A DNA stretch of 64,000 nt from CAYPGJ01 sp050174775 (GCA_050174775.1 JBFXJP010000008.1:62001-126000); one strand, 5' to 3'; numbered from the stretch's first letter, positions 7,284-15,976 are shown. The notes: generated from the sequence alone by a model not told the origin. A program made the numbers and translations.

Positions 7284-9599
7284 ATGATTCGCAAGGTCAC
7301 ACAGATCAAGAACGTAGCGAAGTTCCTGGATTACCGGTGCTCCGGGCAGGTCGATTTTCGTCGCCTCACCCTCGTCGCTGCTTCCAACGGCAGAGGCAAG
7401 AGCACCCTGTGCGCGATCGCTCGTTCCCTCGCCGAGAACCGTCCGGAGCTTCTACTCGAACGAGCAACTCTGGATCCCAACGAACAACTCTTGCCGGAAG
7501 TTCATCTCACGGTTGACGGCGGCGAATGTCGCTTTCGAGACGGCGGCTGGTCCGGCAATCCGCCCTCCCTGATGATCTTCGACTCCACATTCATCCATCA
7601 GAATGTTTTTACAGGTGACCATGTCACTTCCGGTCATCGGAGAAGCTTGCTGGATGTCATCCTTGGCCGTCAGGGAGTTGAGCTTGCTGCTCGGGTCCGC
7701 AATGGTGATCAGAGTTTGCGGGCCAAGGATGGCGAGCTCCGTGAAGCGGAGCGAGAACTCACAGTCCACCGAGGAGCAATGCCCCTCGATGACTTCTTGG
7801 CCCTAGACCAAGACCCCGATATCGACCAGAAGATTGCCGATGCGGAGAAGCGGGTCGCAGCACTTAGCCGCACGAGTGAGCTGAAGAAGGCATCCGGGCT
7901 TGCTTCGTTGAGCATCCCGCAAGGTGTTTCGCGACTAAGCCACGTCCTACAAGCGACCATGGAGAATGTCTCCGCGGATGCCGAGTCGCGGGTGAAGGAC
8001 CATATCGACAAGCATGGCATGCAGCGCGGCGGACAGTCCTGGATTACCACTGGTCTCGGACTGATTGGAGAGACGGGCGAGTGTCCGTTCTGTGCACAGC
8101 GACTTGACGGGAACGACTTGATCGCCGCCTACCGCGTGTGTTTTTCTGAGGCATACCGCACACATCGTGGGAGGATCGAGGATAGCTCAAAGAGGGCCGA
8201 TGCCGCCCGGAAAGCCATTGACCTGGCGGCGTCGCAGAAGGTGATGTCTGAAAACGATACGACGGCCGCGTATTGGCGTGAGGCGGGGGTGCCCATGGAG
8301 CTTCCGTCACCCGGCTCAACCGAAGACGCCAATACGGAGTTGTCGGCCTACTTCGACGCCGCCAACGCGCTTCTGGCCGACAAGCGCGCCACGCCGCTCG
8401 ATATCGTCCCAACCTCAGCACAGTTTCGACAAGCCGTTGGAGGTCTTCGACGACTTCGCAGCAGATGGCAGCGGTACAACAGAGCCGTTACGGCGGCCAA
8501 TCAAAAGATCGGCGAGTTCAAGGACGGTCTCGATGCAGACGTACTGGGGCAAGCGCGTGCAGAGTTCGCGAAGCTGACGGCCCAGAGGACGCGGCACGCA
8601 GATGCGGTGGCGGAGAAGTGCAGCACCATCCTGCAACTACGGCGAGAACGCGAACAGATCGTCGCGTCAAGGGACGAAGCCAAGGCTGAGCTCGACGAGT
8701 ACAACGACACGGTGATGCCAAGCTACAGCCGCAACGTCAACGCACGGCTGGCCCGCTTTGGCGTGGACTTCCGAATCTGCGACCTGCGCAAATCAGAGCG
8801 AGGGCGGTCTCCAAACGCGATGTATCAAATCGAGATCAATCGCGTACCAGTGGCACTCGGCGACCCAGACGAGGAGGTGGGAACACCATCGTTCCGATGC
8901 ACGCTCAGTGCCGGAGAGCGTTCGGCGCTGGCATTCGCCCTCTTCATGGCCCAGATCGAGGCCCATCCGAACAAGGATGAGCTCGCAGTTGTTTTCGACG
9001 ACCCCTTCTCGAGCATGGACGCATTTCGACTTGAGCAGACGGCAACGCAAATCCGACGGCTCACAGGGCATGTGAAGCAGGTGGTTGTTTTGTCCCATTC
9101 CAACGAGTTCCTCGCCCGCGTCCACGATGGGTATCGCGACGCTGGTCTCGAATGCCGACTCTTGCAGATCGAGCGAGGGGTCCAGGGCAGCTCCCACATT
9201 GTGCCTTGGGACATCGTCGAAGCCAGGCGGTCCACCTTCGAGAAGCACTTTGAGAAGCTTCGCAATTTTGAACTTGATGGCGAAGGAGAACCGCTCGACG
9301 TCGTTCTGCACGTCCGCCAGACGTTGGAGTTCGACCTCCGGCGACGCCACGGCTTGGACCTCGCCGAGGCATCCTGGCTTGGTGACATGATTGGGCTCAT
9401 TCGCGGAGCCGAGGAGGACTCGCCCCTGAGAGAGCTTTGGCCAAGCCTTGAGGATCTCGAAGATGTTAACGACTACGTGAAGCGTTACTACCACGGCCCA
9501 GCGCAGCAGGCGATCGAGGACCACCCTCCAATCGACGATGGTGCCCTCAGGGCACACGTGCGTCTCGTACTGGAGTTTGTCCATCCACCCCAGGCGTGA
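7284..9599 (+). CDS. AAA_13-type ABC/SMC-like ATPase with CxxC hook, probable defence protein
   Basis: 771 residues. Walker A is SNGRGKST near residue 35. A long helical region follows, interrupted at about residue 275 by GECPFCAQRL, a single CxxC like the zinc hook of Rad50/RloC proteins. Near residue 540 are the ABC signature LSAGERSALAF, Walker B AVVFDDPFSSMD and the H-loop VVLSHSNEF. The C-terminal 150 residues form a separate helical domain ending near NDYVKRYYHG. AAA_13 proteins include the anticodon nucleases PrrC and RloC. I do not see the nuclease Arg-Glu-His motif clearly, so it is better called a stand-alone AAA_13 ATPase. It is a single-gene transcript, preceded by a terminator, which suits an autonomous defence gene. 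Confidence 0.75.
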   Translation: MIRKVTQIKNVAKFLDYRCSGQVDFRRLTLVAASNGRGKSTLCAIARSLAENRPELLLERATLDPNEQLLPEVHLTVDGGECRFRDGGWSGNPPSLMIFDSTFIHQNVFTGDHVTSGHRRSLLDVILGRQGVELAARVRNGDQSLRAKDGELREAERELTVHRGAMPLDDFLALDQDPDIDQKIADAEKRVAALSRTSELKKASGLASLSIPQGVSRLSHVLQATMENVSADAESRVKDHIDKHGMQRGGQSWITTGLGLIGETGECPFCAQRLDGNDLIAAYRVCFSEAYRTHRGRIEDSSKRADAARKAIDLAASQKVMSENDTTAAYWREAGVPMELPSPGSTEDANTELSAYFDAANALLADKRATPLDIVPTSAQFRQAVGGLRRLRSRWQRYNRAVTAANQKIGEFKDGLDADVLGQARAEFAKLTAQRTRHADAVAEKCSTILQLRREREQIVASRDEAKAELDEYNDTVMPSYSRNVNARLARFGVDFRICDLRKSERGRSPNAMYQIEINRVPVALGDPDEEVGTPSFRCTLSAGERSALAFALFMAQIEAHPNKDELAVVFDDPFSSMDAFRLEQTATQIRRLTGHVKQVVVLSHSNEFLARVHDGYRDAGLECRLLQIERGVQGSSHIVPWDIVEARRSTFEKHFEKLRNFELDGEGEPLDVVLHVRQTLEFDLRRRHGLDLAEASWLGDMIGLIRGAEEDSPLRELWPSLEDLEDVNDYVKRYYHGPAQQAIEDHPPIDDGALRAHVRLVLEFVHPPQA

Positions 9600-9828
9600 T
9601 TCTGCCTAATGGTCTCATCGCTTCGGTTTGGAGAGGCGCGGGCGCCAGCGCCGCCGCGGCCGCAGGCGGTTGTATCTGGGATTGATGTTCGGCTTCCAGC
9701 GCTGCGAGAGCCTGGCCGCATCGAACTGCGATGTGAGGGTTCCGAGTGTCATCGCGCATCCATGCCACACCGGCGGCCGTGCTGCCAATTTTCGCTGTGG
9801 ATGGATCGAGTCCCGATCGCCGATAACT

Positions 9829-9856
9829 GTATCTCATAACGTCGTTTATGGGATAT
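9829..9856. other. dif-like Xer recombination site
   Basis: Two 11-base arms flank a 6-base centre: left arm GTATCTCATAA (9829-9839), centre CGTCGT (9840-9845), right arm TTATGGGATAT (9846-9856). The arms are inverted repeats with one mismatch over the inner ten bases. The inner CATAA / TTATG bases and the 6-base spacing match bacterial dif sites read by XerC/XerD. It lies 28 bases before the start of a tyrosine recombinase gene, which is therefore the likely enzyme. It could be an attachment site or a dimer-resolution site. Confidence 0.6.
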
Positions 9857-9884
9857 GTTAGGGCAGCCAGCAAGGAGGCTGCCC

Positions 9885-10838
9885 ATGACCACTACCCTCA
9901 TCCACCGATCCAACTCCTCGTTCCTGCTACCCCCGGCCATCGAGTGCATGGGTGAGGACGCTGCCAAAGCGTTCATCGATTTCTTCGCCGCTCAGATCCG
10001 GAACCCCAACACCCGCGCCGCCTACTTCCGGAACGTCCGGCGGTTTCTGACTTGGGTGGAAGCGAGCGGCTTACGGCTCCAGGACATCGAGCCATACCAC
10101 GTTGCCACGTTCATCGAGCAGATCGGCGGTCGATTCGCGGCGCCAACGGTGAAACAGCACCTCGCCGCGCTGCGGATGCTGGGCGCGTTCCTTGTAGTGC
10201 GGCAGGTGATCGCGAAGAACCCGGCCGCGGACGTTCGCGGGCCGGCGCACGTGGTGACGGTCGGCAAGACCCCGGTGCTCACCGGCGCTGATGCGCGCGG
10301 TCTGTTCGAGTCCATCGACATCGGCACGCCAGCCGGGCTCCGCGACCGAGCGCTGTTGGGAGTGATGGTCTACACGTTCGCTCGCGTGTCGGCCGTGACG
10401 GGCCTGGACGTGCCCGATTACTACCAAGCGGGCCGCCGGATGATCATCCGACTCACGGAGAAGGGCGGACGCCATCACGAGATGCCCGCCCACCACACGG
10501 CCATCGAGTATCTGGACGCCTATCTCGCCGTACTAGGCATGGGTGAAGGGCCCCTCTTCCGGACGATCAATCGTCGCCGCAATGGCTACACGGCACGCCG
10601 AATCGATCGCCGCGAGGTGCTGGCGATGGTGAAACGCCGGTGTCGCGCGGCCGGGCTTGGAGACCGGTTCAGCAATCACACGTTCCGAGCCACGGGAATC
10701 ACGGCGTACCTCAAGAACGGCGGGCTCCTGGAGCACGCCCAAGCCATGGCCGCCCACGCGAGCCCGACAACGACCAAACTCTACGATCGGCGAGCCCAAG
10801 AGGCGAGCCTGGACGAGGTTGAAAGGATCATCCTCTAG
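9885..10838 (+). CDS. XerC/D-like tyrosine site-specific recombinase
   Basis: 317 residues. ATG 9885 is chosen because AAGGAGG sits 7 bases upstream; ATG 9855 would place the start inside the dif-like site. The N-terminal SAM-like core-binding domain spans residues about 15-105. The catalytic domain holds the expected residues: Arg in FARVSAVTGL, Lys in TEKGGRHHE, HxxR in HTFRATGITAY, His in AAHASPTTT, and the nucleophile Tyr in KLYDRR. The size and domain order are those of XerC/XerD and simple integrases. The adjacent dif-like site suggests it resolves plasmid dimers or integrates the element. Its stop overlaps that of the convergent membrane protein by 4 bases. Confidence 0.85.
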   Translation: MTTTLIHRSNSSFLLPPAIECMGEDAAKAFIDFFAAQIRNPNTRAAYFRNVRRFLTWVEASGLRLQDIEPYHVATFIEQIGGRFAAPTVKQHLAALRMLGAFLVVRQVIAKNPAADVRGPAHVVTVGKTPVLTGADARGLFESIDIGTPAGLRDRALLGVMVYTFARVSAVTGLDVPDYYQAGRRMIIRLTEKGGRHHEMPAHHTAIEYLDAYLAVLGMGEGPLFRTINRRRNGYTARRIDRREVLAMVKRRCRAAGLGDRFSNHTFRATGITAYLKNGGLLEHAQAMAAHASPTTTKLYDRRAQEASLDEVERIIL

Positions 10839-11425
10839 ACGGCGGTTTCCTGTCGCTGATAGCGATACCGTCGCCAGTCGCAAACCAGGAGGATTACATA
10901 CATCGCGACAGTGGTTACGTAAATGAGACCAACGACGGGCAATGGATCGAAGGCGCGGGTGGGCTCGAACAGCAGATAGGCGCACGCGGCCAGGGCGATC
11001 ATGGCCGCGAATACGACTGCGGCAACAGTTTCGGCCCCGGTCCGGCCACCCACGGATTTCCCGCGGCTGGGATGCGTCGACTGGAAACCGATCAGTTGCT
11101 GACCGGCGACTTCGTTGAGCATCGTTTCAAGCGTCTCGATGCGGCGAATCAGGTCCTCGAACGATCGGGCGTGGTTGATGGTGGTGCGAACGAGCCAAAC
11201 GAAGGACGCAGGGATCGCGGCAAAGAGGATCGGAGAGGTTTCCGGAGGGAGAGCGGGAATCCCGCCGACCAGAGCTAGTAACGATGCCCCGGCGACCGGG
11301 ACACGGCGGTCAAGGGATCCCATCCGGAACTCGGCGAGCGCATAGAGCGCCTGATATTCGGCGAGGAGTATCGAGGCGCGGCCAGCGCTTCCGATCGTTG
11401 GTCCTGATGCGGGGCGTTGTGTCAT
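10835..11425 (-). CDS. four-helix membrane protein of unknown function
   Basis: 196 residues from ATG 11425. Two hydrophobic segments lie at about residues 43-90 (ASLLALVGGIPAL and ILFAAIPASFVWLV). A helical, charged linker follows (FEDLIRRIETLETMLNEVAG) that may form a coiled coil, then two more membrane helices (VAAVVFAAMIALAACAYLLF and GLIYVTTVAMYVILLV). It lies 44 bases downstream of a small regulator gene on the same strand, so the two may form an operon. Paired membrane helices with a coiled linker resemble effectors of some defence systems, but no family is recognised. Its leader shares 20 of 21 bases with that of the gene at 13846. Confidence 0.6.
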   Translation of the reverse strand: MTQRPASGPTIGSAGRASILLAEYQALYALAEFRMGSLDRRVPVAGASLLALVGGIPALPPETSPILFAAIPASFVWLVRTTINHARSFEDLIRRIETLETMLNEVAGQQLIGFQSTHPSRGKSVGGRTGAETVAAVVFAAMIALAACAYLLFEPTRAFDPLPVVGLIYVTTVAMYVILLVCDWRRYRYQRQETAV

Positions 11426-11469
11426 CCGCCATCGCTACCACGGACGAGCGTCCGCGCGCAAGCGTGTTT

Positions 11470-11706
11470 TTAGCGCCGACGCGTCCCTCGCAAGGGAGGC
11501 ATCAGGTCCGCAGGCTGCACCTTCAGCGCGCGTGCAAGCTTCTCGATGGTGTCGAGAGTGGACGACCGCGAGGCCCGCTCGATGAACGAGATCGCGGTGC
11601 GGTGCAGCCCGGCGTCGAACGCCAGTTGCTCTTGGGAGACGCCGCGCTCGATACGGAGCTGGCGAACCCGCTTCCCGAAGTCCTGGATGAAATCTCCGCG
11701 GCTCAA
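11470..11706 (-). CDS. XRE-family helix-turn-helix regulator
   Basis: 78 residues, essentially one HTH_XRE domain: LRIERGVSQEQLAFDAGLHRT, in which SQEQLAFDAG and RTAISFIER are the two core helices. The only in-frame start is TTG at 11706; no ATG or GTG lies upstream in frame. It is transcribed away from the cupin gene, whose start is 67 bases off, so the intergenic space is probably its operator and it may control both directions. The downstream gene encodes the membrane protein. Confidence 0.8.
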   Translation of the reverse strand: MSRGDFIQDFGKRVRQLRIERGVSQEQLAFDAGLHRTAISFIERASRSSTLDTIEKLARALKVQPADLMPPLRGTRRR

Positions 11707-11773
11707 CGCGATGGAGATTGGACTTCCGCTGACAATGCGTCTACATACTACTCGTCACATCAGGAGCCGCACG

Positions 11774-12505
11774 ATGAGCCGGAACACCTCCCATCCCGCC
11801 GTCCTTCCAGCGACCGTGCCCTTCCCGAAGGCTACCGAGACCACGATCGACTTTGGCGGCCCGCAGGCTCCAGCGTGCGAGATCCTTGCGGGGCTCCTGG
11901 CCGCGTCGGAAGCGGCTCTACGCGGACTGACGTGCCGGAGCGAGACCGGTCCGCACGTCTTTGTGGGCACCATCCGCGGATCGGGCGCCGGCGCTTCGTT
12001 TACCGAAGCCCTCGCTCGTCTTGAGCGAGAGCATCCGGTCGTACCGGCCTTTCCGTTCGAGGGTTCTCACCACGTCGGCGGCGCCGCGTGGTCTACCGAA
12101 ACGATCCTTGGATCGGCGTGCCCGAACGCCGCCGTGAAACTGTGCTGGCTGGCGTTCGCAGACGATCTGCCCATGCACGCGCATCGCGCCTCCGACCGGT
12201 TCATCGTCGTGCTTGAGGGACGCGGGTACTTCCACTTCTCTGAGGATCCGATCGACCGCTTCGAGCCGCGCTCCACACGGACCCTTGCGGTTCGAGAGCG
12301 CGATGCGCTCCTCTTCACGCGCGGCGTGGTGCACACCTTCTCGACGGCGAACCATCCGATGACCCTCCTCTCGGTGCACTTGCCCTTCGTGGCCCTGGAC
12401 GATGACGCGCAGTACACCCTTCCCTCTGGGCGGTGGACGGCAAGAGACCACGCGGCGGGCATCCGCGCCCAAGTGACCGCAGGTCGCTGGGCACGGCTGG
12501 TATGA
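11774..12505 (+). CDS. cupin-domain protein
   Basis: 243 residues from ATG 11774, with CAGGAG 7 bases upstream. The C-terminal half is a cupin barrel: metal-binding type residues in DLPMHAHRASDRFIVVLEG (a PxHxH-like box with Glu) and a second box near GVVHTFSTANHPMTLLSVHLP, where histidine recurs. The N-terminal 120 residues are helical, then beta-rich, and have no recognised family. Cupins include dioxygenases, isomerases and sensors; no substrate can be inferred. It is divergent from the XRE regulator and could be regulated by it. It lies convergent to the ArdC-like gene, 40 bases from its stop. Confidence 0.65.
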   Translation: MSRNTSHPAVLPATVPFPKATETTIDFGGPQAPACEILAGLLAASEAALRGLTCRSETGPHVFVGTIRGSGAGASFTEALARLEREHPVVPAFPFEGSHHVGGAAWSTETILGSACPNAAVKLCWLAFADDLPMHAHRASDRFIVVLEGRGYFHFSEDPIDRFEPRSTRTLAVRERDALLFTRGVVHTFSTANHPMTLLSVHLPFVALDDDAQYTLPSGRWTARDHAAGIRAQVTAGRWARLV

Positions 12506-12545
12506 GGGATCCGGTGCAAGGCTTTGACACGATCGACGCAGTCGA

Positions 12546-13430
12546 TCACTCCCGATCGGCGCTTGGCAGCGAGTTGCCCAGTATCCAGTCCGCGGCCCGC
12601 TGACCTGCCCCGGCCGCCGTGATCACGAGCTTGCGATCGCCGGAGAGCCGCTTCTTCCAGCCTTCGATGTACGCGGCGGACTGTTCGATCGTCGGCGGAC
12701 CGATGCCGGCGGTCGCGCAGAGGAACGCCGAGGCCATTTCGGCGACTAGTTCCTCTCTGGAATAGTCGGGGCTTCCGAACGGCGCCAGGTCGCTGCTGAG
12801 CCCGCGATCGAGCCGCTTCTTGTGACCGGTCGAATGGGCGAGCTCGTGGAACGCGGTCGCGTAGTAGAACTCGCGGCTCAGGAAGCGAGCAGGCTCGGGG
12901 AGCCAGACGGTGTCGGAGGACGGACGGTAATAAGCCCGGCCGCCGGCGTGCTCGATGACCGGGCCGTCCGCGTACCCCGTCATGACGCGCTGCGCCGCCT
13001 CGATCGGCTCGAACGCGGCGGCTGGCTCGGGCGCCCCGCCGGGCGGATCCACGCCCTCGCACTGCTCCGCGTTGAAGACGTTGTAGTGGCGGAGCACCGG
13101 GACCTTCATCGGCTCACCGGTCTCTTCATCGGTGGCGTCGTGCTGCTTCCAGAAGACGACGAGCGATGACTTCTCTCCCTTGCGCACGTGCCCGCCGCGC
13201 AGCAGAGCCTGGCGGAAGGTCAGCCAGAAGGGGGAGCCGTACCCGTGCATCCAGGCGGTCACGGCGAGCAGGAAGACGTTGACGCCGCGGTAGGTCCGAC
13301 CTGATTCGAGGTTCCGAGGCCAGTCCCCACCGGCCTTGGTGCGGATCGGATAACGCCAGGGAACCGTGCCCCTGTCGAGCATTTCGAGGATGCGGTCGGT
13401 CACCGCCTGATACACGTCGGACCGGCTCAC
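12546..13430 (-). CDS. ArdC-like antirestriction / zincin-like metallopeptidase protein
   Basis: 294 residues from a GTG at 13430 that overlaps the stop of the upstream gene as GTGA. The N-terminal ssDNA-binding-type domain begins RSDVYQAVTDRILEMLDRG and has the family's W-R-P segment (VPWRYPIRT). The C-terminal zincin-like domain has the HExxH motif in FHELAHSTGHKKRL, with a downstream Glu in SREELVAEMASAFL. ArdC proteins are carried by conjugative plasmids, bind single-stranded DNA and protect incoming DNA from host restriction. The position beside the mobilisation genes suits this role. An in-frame extension upstream of the GTG exists but is explained by the overlapping real gene. Confidence 0.85.
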   Translation of the reverse strand: MSRSDVYQAVTDRILEMLDRGTVPWRYPIRTKAGGDWPRNLESGRTYRGVNVFLLAVTAWMHGYGSPFWLTFRQALLRGGHVRKGEKSSLVVFWKQHDATDEETGEPMKVPVLRHYNVFNAEQCEGVDPPGGAPEPAAAFEPIEAAQRVMTGYADGPVIEHAGGRAYYRPSSDTVWLPEPARFLSREFYYATAFHELAHSTGHKKRLDRGLSSDLAPFGSPDYSREELVAEMASAFLCATAGIGPPTIEQSAAYIEGWKKRLSGDRKLVITAAGAGQRAADWILGNSLPSADRE

Positions 13431-13846
13431 GACGGGCCGCGAGAGAGAGAAAGCCCGGAGGGGAGGTTCCGGCGACAAGCCTCCCTGCGGCCCGCGTGGC
13501 TCCGCAGCCGGAAGAGCGTGTAGCGGCCTGTGGGCCGGTTGCTGCATTTGAGGCCCAGGCGGGCCGACCCGGCCGCGCGGAACTCCAGCCTCCGACCCAG
13601 ATCGGCCAAGAGGTCGTTGACGGCCTCGACGTACGCCCGCATGGACTCCTCGGTCCAGAAGCGAACATCGCCGTCCGATCGCAGCAGCTCGTCGAGGCGC
13701 CGCGCTCGGCTGGCCGGGCTCGCCTCGGTATCGAGCGCGAGCGCCTGAAGCGCCGCGATGGCGCGGTCTGGACGGTCGAAGAGGCCGGGCTCCGATGCGA
13801 GACCGAAGGCGCCTCGAGGACCGTTGCGGGCCGAGGTGAGCGTCAT
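13427..13846 (-). CDS. hypothetical protein translationally coupled to the ArdC-like gene
   Basis: 139 residues from ATG 13846. The sequence has real coding character: a helical core (AIAALQALALDTEASPASRARRLDELL), then FWTEESMRAYVEAVNDLLADLGRRLEF, and a basic tail with CSNRPTGRYTLFRL. It ends in GTGA shared with the start of the ArdC-like gene. No family is recognised. Given the shared expression, it may assist the antirestriction protein or establishment of the element. The first residues follow a leader nearly identical to that at 11425. Confidence 0.6.
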   Translation of the reverse strand: MTLTSARNGPRGAFGLASEPGLFDRPDRAIAALQALALDTEASPASRARRLDELLRSDGDVRFWTEESMRAYVEAVNDLLADLGRRLEFRAAGSARLGLKCSNRPTGRYTLFRLRSHAGRREACRRNLPSGLSLSRGPS

Positions 13847-14279
13847 CCGCCATCGCTATCACAACCGCCCGCGGAAGGTCAACGCGCGCGAGCGGAATGC
13901 GCTGGAGCACATGCGATGGCGTGCTCATCATCTCGCCGGAAGCGCGCAACGCGAGGCTCTCCGCGCCGATCCACAGAAAAAGACGAAGCGCGGATGGGGC
14001 CTGCTGGGCCGGTGCAGACGTGAGCGCTACGATCGCGGCGGAGAGGCGGAATCGACGAGTAGCCAGATGTGTTTTTCGTACCGAAAAACATCCGCTCCGC
14101 GGCATCTGGCCAACGCTTTCGCCGTTGGATCACGACCAGGAGGAGAGACTCTCCCCTCCTGGACCGCCCCATCGACCAGGCCCCCAGACCTGGACCGGCG
14201 CTCGCCTGTCGAATCGGCGCGGGGCCGGGGCCCGGGGCCGGAGTCCGGGGGGCGGGAGGGAACGGAAGGAGCGACCCGC
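13847..14279. other. candidate oriT between the ArdC-like operon and the mob genes
   Basis: 433 bases without a gene, between divergent transcripts. Four inverted repeats cluster in 124 bases: TGTTTTTCG/CGAAAAACA with a TAC loop (14070-14090); CCAACG/CGTTGG (14110-14128); a 12-pair hairpin with a two-base bulge whose arms begin CCAGGAGG and end CCTCCTGG (14136-14162); and CCAGG/CCTGG (14176-14193). A very G-rich run follows up to the mobC-like start. Position directly upstream of accessory and relaxase genes, and hairpin density, are the hallmarks of a transfer origin. I could not identify the nick site. Confidence 0.55.
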
Positions 14280-14621
14280 ATGGCTCGGCCTCGCAAGCAG
14301 GAGCATGAGCGACGCACCGCGTCGATACGCGCGGACCTGACCGAGGCCGAGAAAGCGTACATACAGGAGCAGGCCGCGAAGGCCGGCCTGAGCGGGGCGG
14401 AGTACACGCGCCGGCGGTTGCTGGGGTTCGCGGTCACCTCGCCGGCGGCCGCAAGAAGGGCCGACCCCGCCCTGGTCACGGAGCTCAACCGCATCGGCGT
14501 GAACGTGAACCAGCTGGCGCGGGCCGTCCACACCGATCGCGACTTCGCGCGGTTCTGGCGCGAGATCGGGCAGGAGCTCCGCGAGGTTTTGGAGAAGGTC
14601 GTGAAGGCCGGGGAGGCGTAG
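14280..14621 (+). CDS. MobC-like relaxosome accessory protein
   Basis: 113 residues; GGAAGGAG precedes ATG 14280. A basic N-terminus is followed by a ribbon-helix-helix-like stretch (RRTASIRADLTEAEKAYIQ, then AAKAGLSGAEYTRRRLLG). The C-terminal part has the MobC signature LNRIGVNVNQLARAVH followed by helices. Such proteins bind the origin of transfer and open the DNA for the relaxase. The relaxase gene starts 3 bases after this stop, confirming the context. Confidence 0.85.
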   Translation: MARPRKQEHERRTASIRADLTEAEKAYIQEQAAKAGLSGAEYTRRRLLGFAVTSPAAARRADPALVTELNRIGVNVNQLARAVHTDRDFARFWREIGQELREVLEKVVKAGEA

Positions 14622-14624
14622 CCG

Positions 14625-15971
14625 GTGGTGCCCAAACTCCATGCCAAGGGCCGGAGCTTCCGAGGGGCGGCCGCCTACCTGCTCCACGACAAGGGTCGAG
14701 CCAAGACCGACGCCCGGGTCGCGTGGTCGGAGACCCGGAACCTCGCGACCGACAACCCGCACATGGCGTGGCGGATCATGGCGGCGACGGCCATGGACCA
14801 GCAGAGGCTGAAGGTCCGGGCGGGCGTCAAGAACACGGGCCGCAAGTCCGCCGACGCCGTGCTCCATCTCACGCTGTCGTGGCATCCCGAGGAGAAGTCC
14901 AAGCTCAGCCGCGATGAGATGGTCCGCGCGGGGCTGGGAGCGCTGCAAGCGCTCGGCGCGGAAGACAGGCAGGCCCTCTTCGTCTGCCACGACGACGAGC
15001 CGCAGCCCCATCTCCACGTGCTGCTCAACAGGGTCTCCCCGGAGGACGGCCGGATGCTGCCGTCGTCCAAGGAGAAGCTCGCCCTCTCCCGCTGGGCAGA
15101 GGCCTACGAGAAGAACCGGGGCCAGATCCTCTGCGAGGAGCGCGTCGTGAACAACGCCGCGAGGCGGCGTGGCGAGTTCGTCCGCGGAACGGCCGACACG
15201 CCGCGGCACATCTTCGAGCTCGAGTCGGCGCACGGGCAGAAGTCCGGCATCGCCAAGGTGCAGGAGCAGCAACGCGGGAACGACCGTGCCGTGGCGAAGG
15301 CGCGCCGCGAGCGCGCTGAGCGTCGCAAGCGAGAATGGTCCGAGCTCACCGGCCGTCACAAGGAGGCGATGCGGGACATCCGTCGGCGCTACTGGGCGGA
15401 GTCTTCCCGCGCGCGACAGAGCGTGCGAACGGCGTTCGAGCCGCGGTGGACCGCCCTCCTCCGGGAGCACGACAAGCAGCTCCGGGCCTTCGCATCGAAG
15501 GAGAACCGCCTGCTTGGCCGGGTGCGCAACGCGTTCTCAGCGATCGATTTCCGCGCGATCGTCCGGCCGGGAGCGCGCGCCCTCGCTCGAGCCTTCGACG
15601 CCGCCTCCTCCAAGGCCGATCGGCTCGCGTCGCTTCATCGCGCGCATGCGAAGAGCCGCCGAGAGCTACTCGGACAGCAGCGAGCAGAAGAGCGAAAGGC
15701 CGTCCGGAAGGCGCGGGAGACGCGGGATCGAGAGATCGCCGAATGCCGCGCCGCGTACATCGCCGAGCGGTCCAGCCTCATCCTGTCGCACCGGATGGAA
15801 GCCGCGGCACACGATCAGGCCTGGACGAACCGGTCGGAAGAGCGGCGCGCCGCGTACGAGCGGCACCGCGCGTCCCCGCAGGACCTTCAGGCGGACGAGT
15901 TGCTGCGCCGCCTGCGAAGAGCGCGTCACAACCGCGACGAGCGAGGCCACCGCCCGCACCGAGGCTGGTGA
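14625..15971 (+). CDS. relaxase / mobilisation nuclease (MobP/VirD2-like)
   Basis: 448 residues starting at GTG 14625 (or the adjacent GTG 14628). The N-terminal 190 residues are a relaxase domain: KGRSFRGAAAYLLHDKG, then VLHLTLSWHPEE, and the metal-binding histidine motif DDEPQPHLHVLLNRV. A long, highly charged, helical C-terminal region rich in Arg, Lys and Glu follows. Relaxases nick oriT, stay covalently bound to the DNA end and lead it into the recipient. No coupling protein or type IV secretion genes are visible, so the element is mobilisable rather than self-transmissible, as far as the window shows. Confidence 0.85.
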   Translation: MVPKLHAKGRSFRGAAAYLLHDKGRAKTDARVAWSETRNLATDNPHMAWRIMAATAMDQQRLKVRAGVKNTGRKSADAVLHLTLSWHPEEKSKLSRDEMVRAGLGALQALGAEDRQALFVCHDDEPQPHLHVLLNRVSPEDGRMLPSSKEKLALSRWAEAYEKNRGQILCEERVVNNAARRRGEFVRGTADTPRHIFELESAHGQKSGIAKVQEQQRGNDRAVAKARRERAERRKREWSELTGRHKEAMRDIRRRYWAESSRARQSVRTAFEPRWTALLREHDKQLRAFASKENRLLGRVRNAFSAIDFRAIVRPGARALARAFDAASSKADRLASLHRAHAKSRRELLGQQRAEERKAVRKARETRDREIAECRAAYIAERSSLILSHRMEAAAHDQAWTNRSEERRAAYERHRASPQDLQADELLRRLRRARHNRDERGHRPHRGW

Positions 15972-15976
15972 TCGCT

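Noticed and set aside
12546..14105. single 519-residue ArdC protein
   Set aside because: The extra N-terminal 225 residues are arginine-rich shadow sequence of an overlapping real gene; GTG 13430 gives a normal family N-terminus.
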